64,000 nucleotides of DNA, taken from the NCBI RefSeq assembly GCF_024345995.1, contig NZ_JAGQCE010000001.1:434001-498000 (forward strand). Direction: 5' to 3'. The notes under the pieces are model-generated. The model searched no databases. It had not been told where the DNA came from and saw nothing but the letters and a program-made list of their open reading frames with translations. This document shows, in pieces, positions 44,255 through 52,914 of this stretch (position 1 is the stretch's first letter; each line of letters begins with the position of its first letter). The DNA comes from Synechococcus sp. Cruz-7E5. Lineage in GTDB: Bacteria > Cyanobacteriota > Cyanobacteriia > PCC-6307 > Cyanobiaceae. The position numbers and the translations under genes are program-made.

Positions 44255-45438
44255 GAGCTTGGCCCGGTCTGGCGGCGATCTGGAGCCAACGCCGGATTCC
44301 CCTGGCCTGGCTGCTGCTCACCCGGCAACCGGCCCGGCTGGCGGTGGCCCTGGCGGGCATCAGTTTCGCCGGGATCCTGATGTTCATGCAGTTCGGCTTC
44401 CGTGACGGGCTGTTCGACGCCAGCGTCACGGTGCACAAGCTGTTCGACGCCGACCTGGTGCTGCTCAGCCCCCGCTCCAGCAGTTCGGTGAGCATGGCCG
44501 GCTTTCCCCGCCGGCGTCTGGTCCAGACCCTGGCCGATCCCGACGTGGCCGGCATCACGCCGGTGCACTGGAATCTGGTGATCTGGCGGAATCCCAAAGA
44601 TCTCAGCACCCGTTCGATCCTGGCCCTGGGCTTCGAGCCTGGGGATCCCCTGTTCACAGACCCCGGCTTAACTCCCAAGGCCAGGGTGCTCAACCAGCGG
44701 GGCCGGGTGCTCTTCGATGAACTCTCCCGGCCCGAGTTCGGTCCGGTGGCGGAATGGTTCCGGGCGGGCCGAACGGTGGAGAGCGAAATCGGTGGCAAGC
44801 GAGTGCGTGTCGGCGGCCTGGTGGCACTAGGGGTGTCGTTCGGGGCCGACGGCAACATCCTCACCAGCAGCGAGACCTACCTGCAACTGCTTCCAAACAC
44901 GCCCACCGGCAGCATCGAAGTGGGCCTCATCCGCCTGCGACCGGGGGCGGATCCCGCCTTGGTGATGAAGCGCCTCAAGGACTCCCTGCCCAAGGACGTG
45001 AATGTATTCACCAAACAGGGCTTCATGGACTTCGAGAAGGACTACTGGCGCAGCAGCACGGCCATCGGCTTCATCTTCACCCTCGGTGCCGCCATGGGCT
45101 TCATTGTCGGCTGCGTGATCGTTTACCAGATCCTCTACAGCGATGTGAGTGATCACCTGCCGGAATACGCCACTTTGATGGCGATGGGGTACCGCCTCTC
45201 CACCCTGCTGGGGGTCGTGGCCCGGGAGGGATTGCTGCTGGCACTGCTCGGCTACCTGCCGGCCTACGCAGCCGGCCAGGGCCTTTACGCGCTGGTGCGA
45301 TCAGCGACCAGGCTCCCGGTGTACATGGACATGCCCCGGGCCGTCCTGGTGTTCAGTCTGATCCTGGTGATGTGCATGGGTTCGGCCGGCATGGCGATGC
45401 GCCGTCTCGGGGATGCCGACCCCGCCGAGATCTTCTGA
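44251..45438 (+). CDS. DevC-type ABC exporter permease
   Basis: This 395-residue permease has the MacB/FtsX-like plan: an N-terminal helix (LAVALAGISFAGILMFMQFG), a large periplasmic domain, and three C-terminal helices (IGFIFTLGAAMGFIVGCVIV and later AREGLLLALLGYLPAYAAGQ). Features such as GFRDGLFDASVTVHKLFDAD and DVSDHLPEYATLMAMGYRLS are characteristic of DevC. It partners with the DevB-like adaptor and the DevA-like ATPase encoded on either side. Confidence 0.92.
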   Translation: MRAWPGLAAIWSQRRIPLAWLLLTRQPARLAVALAGISFAGILMFMQFGFRDGLFDASVTVHKLFDADLVLLSPRSSSSVSMAGFPRRRLVQTLADPDVAGITPVHWNLVIWRNPKDLSTRSILALGFEPGDPLFTDPGLTPKARVLNQRGRVLFDELSRPEFGPVAEWFRAGRTVESEIGGKRVRVGGLVALGVSFGADGNILTSSETYLQLLPNTPTGSIEVGLIRLRPGADPALVMKRLKDSLPKDVNVFTKQGFMDFEKDYWRSSTAIGFIFTLGAAMGFIVGCVIVYQILYSDVSDHLPEYATLMAMGYRLSTLLGVVAREGLLLALLGYLPAYAAGQGLYALVRSATRLPVYMDMPRAVLVFSLILVMCMGSAGMAMRRLGDADPAEIF

Positions 45439-45460
45439 ACGCTGCCCCAGCCGTGCCGCC

Positions 45461-46216
45461 ATGACAACCTCCCCCTCGTCCCTTCAAGCCCACTCTGCCC
45501 CGGCTGGTTCCCCGCCGCCGATGGTCGAGGTGGAAGGTCTCTGCCACTGGTATGGAGCCGGCGAGATGCGCCGCCAGGTTCTCCAGCAGGTGAGCCTGAC
45601 CATCCAGCCCGGGGAGGTGGTGCTGCTCACTGGCCCCTCGGGTTGCGGCAAGACCACCCTGCTCACCCTCGTGGGAGCCCTGCGCCAGGTACAGCAGGGC
45701 CAGGTGCGGGTGCTGGGCCAGCACCTGAACGACTCCAGCAGGAAGCAGCGTCAGCAACTGCGGCGGCGCATCGGCATGATCTTTCAGGGACACAACCTGC
45801 TGCGCTGCCTCAGCGCCGAGCAGAACGTGCAGATGGGCTCCGACCTCCTGCCCAACCTCAGCTACCGGGCCCGGCGCGATCAGGCGCGCGAGTGGCTGCG
45901 GGCTGTCGGCCTCGGCGACCATCTCGACAAATTGCCCCACGGGCTCTCCGGAGGCCAGAAGCAACGGGTGGCTATCGCCCGGGCCCTGGCGGCCCACCCC
46001 CGCCTGCTGCTGGCCGATGAACCCACCGCTGCGCTCGACAAGCAGAGCGGCCGCGAGGTGGTGGATCTGCTCAAGCGCCTCGCTCGGGAGCAGCACTGCG
46101 CGGTGCTGATGGTGACCCACGACCCCCGCATCCTTGATGTGGCCGACCGGCTTGTGCAGATGGAGGACGGCCGCCTGATGGCCGCCCGGGTGCCTGAGCC
46201 GGAACCTGCGGCCTGA
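45461..46216 (+). CDS. DevA-type ABC exporter ATPase
   Basis: This 251-residue ATPase of the same exporter has Walker A LTGPSGCGKTTLLTLVGALR, Q-loop MIFQGHNLLRCL, signature HGLSGGQKQRVAIARALAA, Walker B LLLADEPTAALD, and switch MVTHDPRILDVADR. It resembles the LolD/MacB/DevA branch. The ATG at 45461 is used, 22 bases after the devC-like stop; an in-frame codon at 45413 would overlap devC. It completes pcyA-devB-devC-devA. Confidence 0.93.
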   Translation: MTTSPSSLQAHSAPAGSPPPMVEVEGLCHWYGAGEMRRQVLQQVSLTIQPGEVVLLTGPSGCGKTTLLTLVGALRQVQQGQVRVLGQHLNDSSRKQRQQLRRRIGMIFQGHNLLRCLSAEQNVQMGSDLLPNLSYRARRDQAREWLRAVGLGDHLDKLPHGLSGGQKQRVAIARALAAHPRLLLADEPTAALDKQSGREVVDLLKRLAREQHCAVLMVTHDPRILDVADRLVQMEDGRLMAARVPEPEPAA

Positions 46217-46275
46217 GGGCCTAAGGGTCAAGGTTGGTAGGGTGGAAGATCATCCCAACGAGCCCGAAGCAGTTC

Positions 46276-46431
46276 ATGGCGAAACGCAGGAACCTCAAGA
46301 AAGAAAAGCAGGAGCGCAACCGCTCCTACGCCCGCAAGTTCAAGAAGCGCAAGCTCCGCAACGACGGCCGTGGTGAAGGGGCCGGCAACGGCGTCACCGG
46401 TACCGCCAACAACGGCGGCGCCGCCGACTGA
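46276..46431 (+). CDS. Small highly basic protein, conserved hypothetical
   Basis: This 51-residue protein begins MAKRRNLKKEKQERNRSYAR, continues with KFKKRKLRNDGRGEG, and ends in a Gly/Asn/Ala tail. The strong positive charge suggests nucleic-acid or ribosome binding. I recall near-identical small proteins in marine Synechococcus, all uncharacterised. The ATG at 46276 is preceded by an ordinary-looking leader. It lies between the DevA-like ATPase and a glycosyltransferase gene. Confidence 0.8.
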   Translation: MAKRRNLKKEKQERNRSYARKFKKRKLRNDGRGEGAGNGVTGTANNGGAAD

Positions 46432-46471
46432 GCCAGGAGCCGGTGCGCTCACCAGCTCCCGCAGCCAAGCC

Positions 46472-47404
46472 ATGTTCCCCAGCGTCGTCATCCCCACCTA
46501 CAACCGCCGGCCGATCCTGGAGAAGGCACTGCTGGCGCTGGAGGATCAGCAGCTGGAGCCTCCCCTCGAGGGCTACGAAGTGGTTGTGGTCGATGACGGC
46601 TCCACAGACGGCACCGCGGAGTGGCTGCGGCAGGAGGCGGGGCGGTTCCCCCATGTGCGCCTGATCGAGCAGGACCATGGCGGACCCGCCGAAGGCCGCA
46701 ACCGCGGCGTTGACCACGCCCGCGGTGATGTGATCGTCTTCATCGACAGCGATCTGGTGGTCACCGGCACTTTTCTGCTGGAGCATGCCCGGTCCTTGGC
46801 AGCCCGCTGGCAAAGCAGCGGCAACCGGCTCTGTTTCACCTACGGGGCTGTGATCAACACGGCCAATTTCGAGGACCCCACCAGCGAACCTCACAAGCTG
46901 AGCGATCACTCCTGGGCCTACTTCGCCACCGGCAACGTGGCGATCGATCGCCAGCTGCTGGAACGCTCCGGCCTGTTCGACACCGGCTTCCGCCTCTACG
47001 GCTGGGAGGACCTGGAGCTGGGGGAACGGCTGCGCCGCCTGGGGGTGGAGTTGGTGCGCTGTCCGGCGGCAGTGGGGTACCACTGGCATCCCGCCCTGAG
47101 CCTGGAGCAACTGCCGGACCTGGTGCGGATCGAGCAGGAGCGGGCCCGCATGGGGCTGGTGTTCTACCGGAAGCACCCCACCCGGCGAGTGCGCTTCATC
47201 ATTCAGTTCACCTGGTGGCACCGCCTGCTCTGGGAGCTGCTCACAGTCGGGGGTCTGGTGAACGAGCGCACGCTCCGGCCGCTGCTGGCCTGGCTGATCC
47301 GTCATGGCCAGAACGCTCTTGCCATGGAGCTGCTGCGTTTGCCGCTCAACCGCCTGGGAGTGCGCGCCCTGTTCCGCGAAGCCCGCGCCGAGGGCCTTCG
47401 CTGA
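46472..47404 (+). CDS. Family 2 glycosyltransferase
   Basis: This 310-residue inverting GT-A glycosyltransferase begins FPSVVIPTYNRRPILEKALL. It has VVVVDDGSTDGTAEWL (nucleotide-binding Asp), HGGPAEGRNRGVDHARGDVI, the DxD-like VFIDSDLVV, and [20 protein letters not shown] with a catalytic-type ED. The likely role is in extracellular polysaccharide or lipopolysaccharide synthesis, but acceptor and donor are not indicated. A C-terminal basic/aromatic stretch (FIIQFTWWHRLLWELL) may sit at the membrane. It precedes rpsB by 138 bases. Confidence 0.9.
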   Translation: MFPSVVIPTYNRRPILEKALLALEDQQLEPPLEGYEVVVVDDGSTDGTAEWLRQEAGRFPHVRLIEQDHGGPAEGRNRGVDHARGDVIVFIDSDLVVTGTFLLEHARSLAARWQSSGNRLCFTYGAVINTANFEDPTSEPHKLSDHSWAYFATGNVAIDRQLLERSGLFDTGFRLYGWEDLELGERLRRLGVELVRCPAAVGYHWHPALSLEQLPDLVRIEQERARMGLVFYRKHPTRRVRFIIQFTWWHRLLWELLTVGGLVNERTLRPLLAWLIRHGQNALAMELLRLPLNRLGVRALFREARAEGLR

Positions 47405-47542
47405 CCGTTTGGTAGCTTGGATTGTCCTTAATAAACCGCACACCTGTCCGTTTCGGGTGCTCAGTCGGCACCGGTGGTCCCTTTCAGGGTCATCACGTCT
47501 GATCCCTGGCAGGTGGAGGCGAACCCGAAACCCTTCCCAACC

Positions 47543-48259
47543 ATGGCTGTTGTCACCCTCTCCGAGATGATGGAGGCTGGGGCCCACTTCGGGCACCAGA
47601 CGCGTCGCTGGAATCCCAAGATGTCGCGCTACATCTACTGCGCGCGCAATGGGGTTCATATCATCGATCTAGTGCAGACCGCCGTCTGCATGAACAACGC
47701 CTACAAGTGGACTCGCAATGCCTCCCGCAGTGGCAAGCGTTTTCTCTTCGTTGGCACCAAGAAACAGGCCTCCGAGGTGATCGCCATCGAGGCCACCCGC
47801 TGCGGAGCCGCCTATGTGAACCAGCGCTGGCTGGGCGGCATGCTCACCAACTGGAGCACGATGCGTGCCCGCATCGACCGCCTCAAGGATCTCGAGCGAA
47901 TGGAGAGCTCCGGCGCCATCGCCATGCGACCGAAGAAGGAAGCTGCCGTGCTGCGCCGGGAGCTGGAGCGGCTGCAGAAGTACCTCGGAGGCCTCAAGTC
48001 GATGCGCCGTCTGCCCGATGTGGTGGTACTAGTTGACCAGCGCCGGGAGAACAACGCCGTGCTCGAGTGCCGCAAGCTCGACATCCCCCTGGTGTCGATG
48101 CTCGACACCAATTGCGACCCTGACCTGGCTGACGTGCCCATTCCCTGCAACGACGACGCAGTTCGCTCCGTCCAGTTGGTGCTTGGCAGGCTCGCCGACG
48201 CGATCAACGAAGGTCGCCACGGCAGTCAGGAGCAACGCGCCGACGAAGACGAGGCCTGA
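47543..48259 (+). CDS. rpsB: 30S ribosomal protein S2
   Basis: The 238-residue S2 begins [20 protein letters not shown] and has [20 protein letters not shown] and [30 protein letters not shown], the classic S2 stretch, follows, then [20 protein letters not shown]. It is 138 bases downstream of the glycosyltransferase. The leader has an AT-rich TTAATAAA patch (47428-47435) that may be part of a promoter. tsf follows after two hairpins, the usual rpsB-tsf pairing. Confidence 0.98.
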   Translation: MAVVTLSEMMEAGAHFGHQTRRWNPKMSRYIYCARNGVHIIDLVQTAVCMNNAYKWTRNASRSGKRFLFVGTKKQASEVIAIEATRCGAAYVNQRWLGGMLTNWSTMRARIDRLKDLERMESSGAIAMRPKKEAAVLRRELERLQKYLGGLKSMRRLPDVVVLVDQRRENNAVLECRKLDIPLVSMLDTNCDPDLADVPIPCNDDAVRSVQLVLGRLADAINEGRHGSQEQRADEDEA

Positions 48260-48276
48260 AGCCAGTCGAGACCCTG

Positions 48277-48298
48277 AACTCAGGCCCTGGCCTGAGTT
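48277..48298 (+). terminator. First hairpin between rpsB and tsf
   Basis: AACTCAGGCC (48277-48286) and GGCCTGAGTT (48289-48298) are exact complements separated by CT, so a 9-10 bp stem with a tiny loop forms 17 bases after the rpsB stop. It ends in TTTG, not a long T-run. It could attenuate read-through into tsf or stabilise the rpsB mRNA end. Confidence 0.6.
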
Positions 48299-48304
48299 TG
48301 CGCT

Positions 48305-48329
48305 GGGGTTCCAAGCTGTCTGGAACCCC
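48305..48329 (+). terminator. Second hairpin between rpsB and tsf
   Basis: GGGGTTCCA (48305-48313) pairs perfectly with TGGAACCCC (48321-48329) around the loop AGCTGTC. It begins six bases after the first hairpin and ends 43 bases before the tsf start. No T-run follows. Together the two form a tandem structure that could set the ratio of S2 to EF-Ts. Confidence 0.6.
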
Positions 48330-48372
48330 TGAATCACTCCCCCCCAACCCTTCCCCTTTCCTAACTCCTCCC

Positions 48373-49035
48373 ATGGCTGAGATCTCAGCGAAGCTCGTCA
48401 AGGAACTGCGCGAGAAAACAGGCGCCGGCATGATGGATTGCAAAAAGGCGCTCGGGGAATCCGCCGGCGACATGGGCAAGGCCGCCGAGTGGCTGCGCCA
48501 GAAGGGAATTGCCACCGCCGAGAAGAAAGCCGGCCGCACGGCTGCTGAAGGCGCCATCGGCAGTTACATCCATACCGGTGCAAGGGTTGGCGTGCTGGTG
48601 GAAGTGAACTGCGAAACCGACTTCGTCGCCCGCGGTGAGATCTTCCAGGAGCTGTTGCGCAATGTGGCGATGCAGATCGCCGCCTGCCCCAACGTCGAAT
48701 ACGTCAGCACCGAGGAGATTCCCGCCTCGATCGCCGATCGCGAGAAGCAGATCGAGATGGGTCGTGACGACCTGGCTGGCAAACCCGACAAGATGAAGGA
48801 GAAAATCGTCGAGGGTCGCATCGGCAAACGCCTCAAGGAACTCGCTCTGCTGGAGCAGCCTTTCATCAAGGACAGCTCGATCACCGTGGCTGAACTGGTC
48901 AAGCAGGTGGCCGGCAAGATCGGCGAGAACATTCAGGTGCGTCGCTTCACCCGATACACCCTCGGTGAGGGCATCGAGGTGGAGCAGGCCGACTTCGCCG
49001 CCGAGGTGGCCGCCATCACCGGCAAGGCGGCCTGA
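48373..49035 (+). CDS. tsf: Elongation factor Ts
   Basis: EF-Ts exchanges GDP on EF-Tu. The 220-residue protein is the shorter cyanobacterial/plastid form. It shows [20 protein letters not shown] (the EF-Tu contact region), [15 protein letters not shown], and the C-terminal [20 protein letters not shown]. It is the second gene after rpsB, with a 113-base spacer containing two hairpins. Confidence 0.98.
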   Translation: MAEISAKLVKELREKTGAGMMDCKKALGESAGDMGKAAEWLRQKGIATAEKKAGRTAAEGAIGSYIHTGARVGVLVEVNCETDFVARGEIFQELLRNVAMQIAACPNVEYVSTEEIPASIADREKQIEMGRDDLAGKPDKMKEKIVEGRIGKRLKELALLEQPFIKDSSITVAELVKQVAGKIGENIQVRRFTRYTLGEGIEVEQADFAAEVAAITGKAA

Positions 49036-49081
49036 GCTCAGCGCCCCTGGCGTCCCCCTTCCGTCCCCCCGCTTCAGCCGA

Positions 49082-50428
49082 TTGGAGACCAGCGCCAGCG
49101 CGTTGTCAGAAGCCCACGGGCACCTGGAGCGGATCCGCCGGCGTCTGGGGGAGGGTCATCGGGATCTGTATCACGACCTGGCCCTCTACCTGCAGGTGTT
49201 GCGCGACGGTCTGCTTGAGGCCGTTCAGCAGGCCGTCTTCCATGTGGCCACCCAGGTGGTACCCGAGCGTTATCAGCAACTGAACGATCGCCAGCGCCAG
49301 GAGCTGCCCCGGCGTCTCGAGCAACTGGTGCAGCGTTGCGGCTGCCTGCTGACCCTGGAGCAGCTGCTGGTCCTGGCGCGCCAGGTCCAGAATGAACAGA
49401 GGCGCCAGGGTCAGCAGCATCAACGGCGCCTGGCCCGGGCCCTGGCACAGATGTCCGCCGGAGCTGACGAGGGCCAATCAGAGGGTGACTGGGACGAGCG
49501 TGAGGAAGCTGAGGGCTCGATCCGGCTGGATCTGAACCTGCCTCTCTCCGCCGAGCTGTTCTCCGGTGGCATCCCTGCCTTAGCCGGCCTAGCAGGCCTC
49601 GTGGAGCCCACATCGAAACAGATCGCTGGCGAAAAGCGCCACGACGAGGGCGAAGGGGAGGACCGCCTTGACGAAGACTTCGACATTGAGGGGGGAGACG
49701 ACGAGGCAGAAGAGGACGACGACCTGGAGGGCTCAGGCCTGGAAGGACTGGCTGGACTGGAGGGATTGGAGGGACTGGAGCCGTTTGAAGCCGAGGAGGC
49801 TGTTACTGCTGAAGCTGAGGCCGACGATCCCACTGACATCCTGCGGGCCCTGCTGGTGATGGCCGTGCCCCCGGAACGCCGCTCCCAGGTTCAGGATCCT
49901 GATCAGCCGCGTCCAGACACTTCAACCAGACCGCAACCGCAGAGGTCGAATGACGCCGATCGGAATCAGGGCCTGGTGCCCCAGCAGCCGGAGGAGCTGC
50001 TGGAGTGGTGGAAGGCGCTTGACCAGGCACTGCAGCGGCGTCTGCGCAACCTCTCCCACGCCATCAATCTGGATCTGATCAAGCTGGGGCTCACCCGCAG
50101 CCTGCTGCCACTGAACCTGCTCGATGCTGTGCTGCAGGGAGACCTGGAAGCCCTGCCAGCCCCGGCCAACCTGCTGAAGATTCAATTGCCCTTCAGCAGC
50201 CCCGACATGCCCATCCAGGTGCAGGCCCTGGGGGTGCTGCTGCGCACCAGCGACCTCGAGTACGAACAGCCCCGTCTGCGCACCTGCCGCAGGCGCCTGG
50301 AGCAGCGCCGCGCCAGCGTACGCAAAATGGCTCAGCAGTACCGCCACTGGCAGCGGCGGGCCCGGGCCCTTGAAGCGGAAGAACAGTGGATGCAGGACAG
50401 CCAATCCACCCCCGAGAGCCCAGCCTGA
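49082..50428 (+). CDS. Conserved hypothetical protein with acidic Gly-Leu-Glu repeat
   Basis: This predicted protein of about 448 residues has a helical N-terminal half (SEAHGHLERIRRRLGEGHRD, then QVVPERYQQLNDRQRQELPR). A central, strongly acidic low-complexity region around residues 185-255 follows, with EDRLDEDFDIEGGDDEAEED and a GL(E/A) repeat. The helical C-terminal half has EEWW-like EELLEWWKALDQALQRRLRN and KIQLPFSSPDMPIQVQALGV. There is no known domain or membrane helix. I recall similar genes upstream of recG in other picocyanobacteria, uncharacterised. The start is uncertain: TTG 49082 or TTG 49103. It overlaps recG by 43 bases. Confidence 0.72.
   Translation: METSASALSEAHGHLERIRRRLGEGHRDLYHDLALYLQVLRDGLLEAVQQAVFHVATQVVPERYQQLNDRQRQELPRRLEQLVQRCGCLLTLEQLLVLARQVQNEQRRQGQQHQRRLARALAQMSAGADEGQSEGDWDEREEAEGSIRLDLNLPLSAELFSGGIPALAGLAGLVEPTSKQIAGEKRHDEGEGEDRLDEDFDIEGGDDEAEEDDDLEGSGLEGLAGLEGLEGLEPFEAEEAVTAEAEADDPTDILRALLVMAVPPERRSQVQDPDQPRPDTSTRPQPQRSNDADRNQGLVPQQPEELLEWWKALDQALQRRLRNLSHAINLDLIKLGLTRSLLPLNLLDAVLQGDLEALPAPANLLKIQLPFSSPDMPIQVQALGVLLRTSDLEYEQPRLRTCRRRLEQRRASVRKMAQQYRHWQRRARALEAEEQWMQDSQSTPESPA
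49745..49780. repeat. Four-copy 9-bp tandem repeat in a coding region
   Basis: GGACTGGCT, GGACTGGAG, GGATTGGAG and GGACTGGAG follow each other and encode GL(A/E) units inside the acidic region of the hypothetical protein. The period keeps the frame, so repeat number can change without breaking the protein. Confidence 0.75.
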
Positions 50429-52914
50429 ACCATGGGCGCTGGATCACCACCCTGCAGCAGGCGTTGCAGCTGGAGGTGGACCGTGGGTTCGAGAACCTGC
50501 AGGGCCGCCGAGAACGGTTCAGCCTCTTTCTGGAGCGCCAGTGCCGCCAACCCCCGGAGGAGCTGATCCGCCGGGTGCCGGAGGCGGAGCCAGCACTGAT
50601 CGCCCTGGCCGAGCTTTTCGCCTGCTACGACGCGTTGCCGCTGGCCCATCGCCAATCGTTGCTGCGGCGATGCCGGGAGCGACTGCACAGCCTGCGCCAG
50701 AGCCTGGATCCACCCCGGCCGCCCGGTCCTCCGAGGCTGAAGCTGGCTCCCCAGGCGCCGGCCCCCGGTGGCGCTCGTTCGGGAGCCCACAGAACGGCAA
50801 GCCCCATCCAACCCGACACTCCCCTGGCCGAGGTGCCGGGAATCGGACCGAAAACCGCCACGCGGCTGGCGGGGTTGGGGTTGCTGCTGGCTCGCGACCT
50901 GCTGCGTCACTATCCGCGCGACTACCTCGATTACGCCAATCTGGTGCGCATCCAGGAACTGGTGCCTGGCAGCACAGCCACGATCGTGGCCACGGTGCAG
51001 CGCTCCCATGCCTTCGCCAGCCCGCGCAACCCCCGGCTGGTGATCCTGGAACTTCAGCTCCGCGACATCACCGGACGGCTGCGGCTCAGCAAGTTCTTCG
51101 CCGGCAAACGCTTCAGCTCACCAGGTTGGCTCAAGGCCCAGCAACGCCAGTTCCCGCCAGGGTGCAGCGTGGCCGCCAGTGGCCTGGTGCGCCAGACCCC
51201 CTACGGCCCCACCCTGCAGGATCCCCTGCTGGAGGTGCTCGACTCCCCCGGGACCCAGGTGCGCTCGCGCCAGATCGGACGACTGGTGCCGGTCTATGCC
51301 CTCACCGAAGGTCTCGGCGCCGAACGTCTGCGCCAGGCCATCCAGACCGTGCTGAGCGCCGCAGACCACTGGAGCGATCCCCTGCCGGCTGCCCTGCGGC
51401 GGCAGGAGGGCCTGCTGGATCGATCCACCGCCTGGCGAGGGCTGCACGATCCCGCCGATCACGACGACCTCAGGGCCAGTCGCCACCGGCTGGTCTTCGA
51501 TGAATTCCTGCTGCTCCAGCTCAGCCTGCTGCAGAGGCGAGGGCAGCTGGCGCGGCGGCCGGCACGGCCCCTGCGACTGCCGAAGGGGCAGAACAACCTG
51601 ATGGCCTCCTTTCTGGAGTTGCTGCCCTTCCAGCTCACCGAGGCCCAACGGCGGGTGCTGGCCGACATTCAGGCCGATCTGGAGCAGGAGCAGCCGATGG
51701 CCCGCCTGCTGCAGGGAGATGTGGGCAGCGGCAAGACCGTGGTGGCGATCGCGGCCCTGCTGGTGGCCATCGAAGCCGGCTGCCAGGGGGCCCTGATGGC
51801 CCCCACGGAGGTGCTGGCCGAGCAGCATGCGCGCAAAATGGGGGAGTGGCTCAGCCAGCTACACGTGAGCACGGCCCTGCTGACGGGATCCACCCCGGCG
51901 GGGCGGCGGCGCCAGCTGCTCCAGGACCTGGCCAACGGCCAGCTGCAGCTCCTGGTAGGCACCCATGCCCTGCTGGAGGATCCGGTGGCCTTCGCCCGCC
52001 TGGGGCTGGTGGTGGTGGATGAGCAGCACCGCTTCGGCGTGCGCCAGCGTGACCGACTGATGGGCAAGGGCCTGCAGCCCCACCTGCTGACCATGACCGC
52101 CACCCCGATTCCGCGCACCCTGGCCCTCTCGGTGCACGGCGACCTGGAGGTGAGTCAGATCGACGGCCTGCCACCGGGGCGCACTCCTATCCGCACCCGC
52201 CTGCTGCGCGGCGGCCAGCGTCAGGAGGCCTACGAGCTGATCCGCGAGGAGGTGGCCCGGGGCCAGCGGGCCTATGTGGTGCTCCCCCTGGTGGAGGAGT
52301 CGGAGAACCTTGACCTGCGCTCGGCGGTGGCCGTCCACCAGCAATTGCAGCAGGAGGTGTTCCCGGACCTGCGCGTGGGCCTGCTGCACGGGCGGATGCC
52401 GAGCCCCCGCAAGCAGGAAGCGATCAATGCCTTCGCCAGCGGCTGCTGCGATGTGCTGGTGTCCACCACGGTGGTGGAGGTGGGCGTCGACGTGCCGGAG
52501 GCCAGCGTGATGGTGATCGAGCACGCCGAGCGTTTCGGGCTGGCGCAGTTGCATCAGCTGCGGGGCCGGGTGGGGCGTGGAGCGGCTGCCTCCCATTGCC
52601 TGCTGATCAACGATGGCAGGGCCGGGCAGGCCCAGCAGCGGCTGGAGCTGCTGGTGCGCTCCAGCGATGGCTTCGAGATCGCCGAGATGGATCTGCAGCT
52701 GCGGGGGCCAGGGCAGGTGCTGGGAACCCGCCAGTCGGGCCTGCCCGACCTGGCCCTGGCAAGCCTCAGCGACGACGGGGAGGTGCTGGAGCAGGCCCGG
52801 GCGCTGGCAAGGCGGCTGCTTGAGCACGATCCCGAGCTGGAGAGCCATCCGGGCCTGCGCCAGGCACTGCTCGAGCAGCGGCAGCGGCAGGTGGAGGCCG
52901 GCAGCTTGAATTGA
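50386..52914 (+). CDS. recG: ATP-dependent DNA helicase RecG
   Basis: RecG is a branch-migration helicase that rescues stalled replication forks. The 842-residue protein has the wedge/OB region (residues 145-330, including VPGIGPKTATRLAGLGLLLA). Helicase motifs are GDVGSGKTVVAIAALLVAIE, APTEVLAEQHARKM, VVVDEQHRFGVRQRD, LTMTATPIPRTLALS, and RGRVGRGAAASHCLL. It is about 150 residues longer than the E. coli protein because of an N-terminal extension typical of cyanobacteria. The start is GTG 50386, inside the previous gene. Confidence 0.97.
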   Translation: MDAGQPIHPREPSLNHGRWITTLQQALQLEVDRGFENLQGRRERFSLFLERQCRQPPEELIRRVPEAEPALIALAELFACYDALPLAHRQSLLRRCRERLHSLRQSLDPPRPPGPPRLKLAPQAPAPGGARSGAHRTASPIQPDTPLAEVPGIGPKTATRLAGLGLLLARDLLRHYPRDYLDYANLVRIQELVPGSTATIVATVQRSHAFASPRNPRLVILELQLRDITGRLRLSKFFAGKRFSSPGWLKAQQRQFPPGCSVAASGLVRQTPYGPTLQDPLLEVLDSPGTQVRSRQIGRLVPVYALTEGLGAERLRQAIQTVLSAADHWSDPLPAALRRQEGLLDRSTAWRGLHDPADHDDLRASRHRLVFDEFLLLQLSLLQRRGQLARRPARPLRLPKGQNNLMASFLELLPFQLTEAQRRVLADIQADLEQEQPMARLLQGDVGSGKTVVAIAALLVAIEAGCQGALMAPTEVLAEQHARKMGEWLSQLHVSTALLTGSTPAGRRRQLLQDLANGQLQLLVGTHALLEDPVAFARLGLVVVDEQHRFGVRQRDRLMGKGLQPHLLTMTATPIPRTLALSVHGDLEVSQIDGLPPGRTPIRTRLLRGGQRQEAYELIREEVARGQRAYVVLPLVEESENLDLRSAVAVHQQLQQEVFPDLRVGLLHGRMPSPRKQEAINAFASGCCDVLVSTTVVEVGVDVPEASVMVIEHAERFGLAQLHQLRGRVGRGAAASHCLLINDGRAGQAQQRLELLVRSSDGFEIAEMDLQLRGPGQVLGTRQSGLPDLALASLSDDGEVLEQARALARRLLEHDPELESHPGLRQALLEQRQRQVEAGSLN

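Noticed and set aside
47406-47435. rpsB promoter around TTAATAAA
   Set aside because: A -10-like AT-rich patch exists, but no -35 at correct spacing; mentioned only in the rpsB entry.
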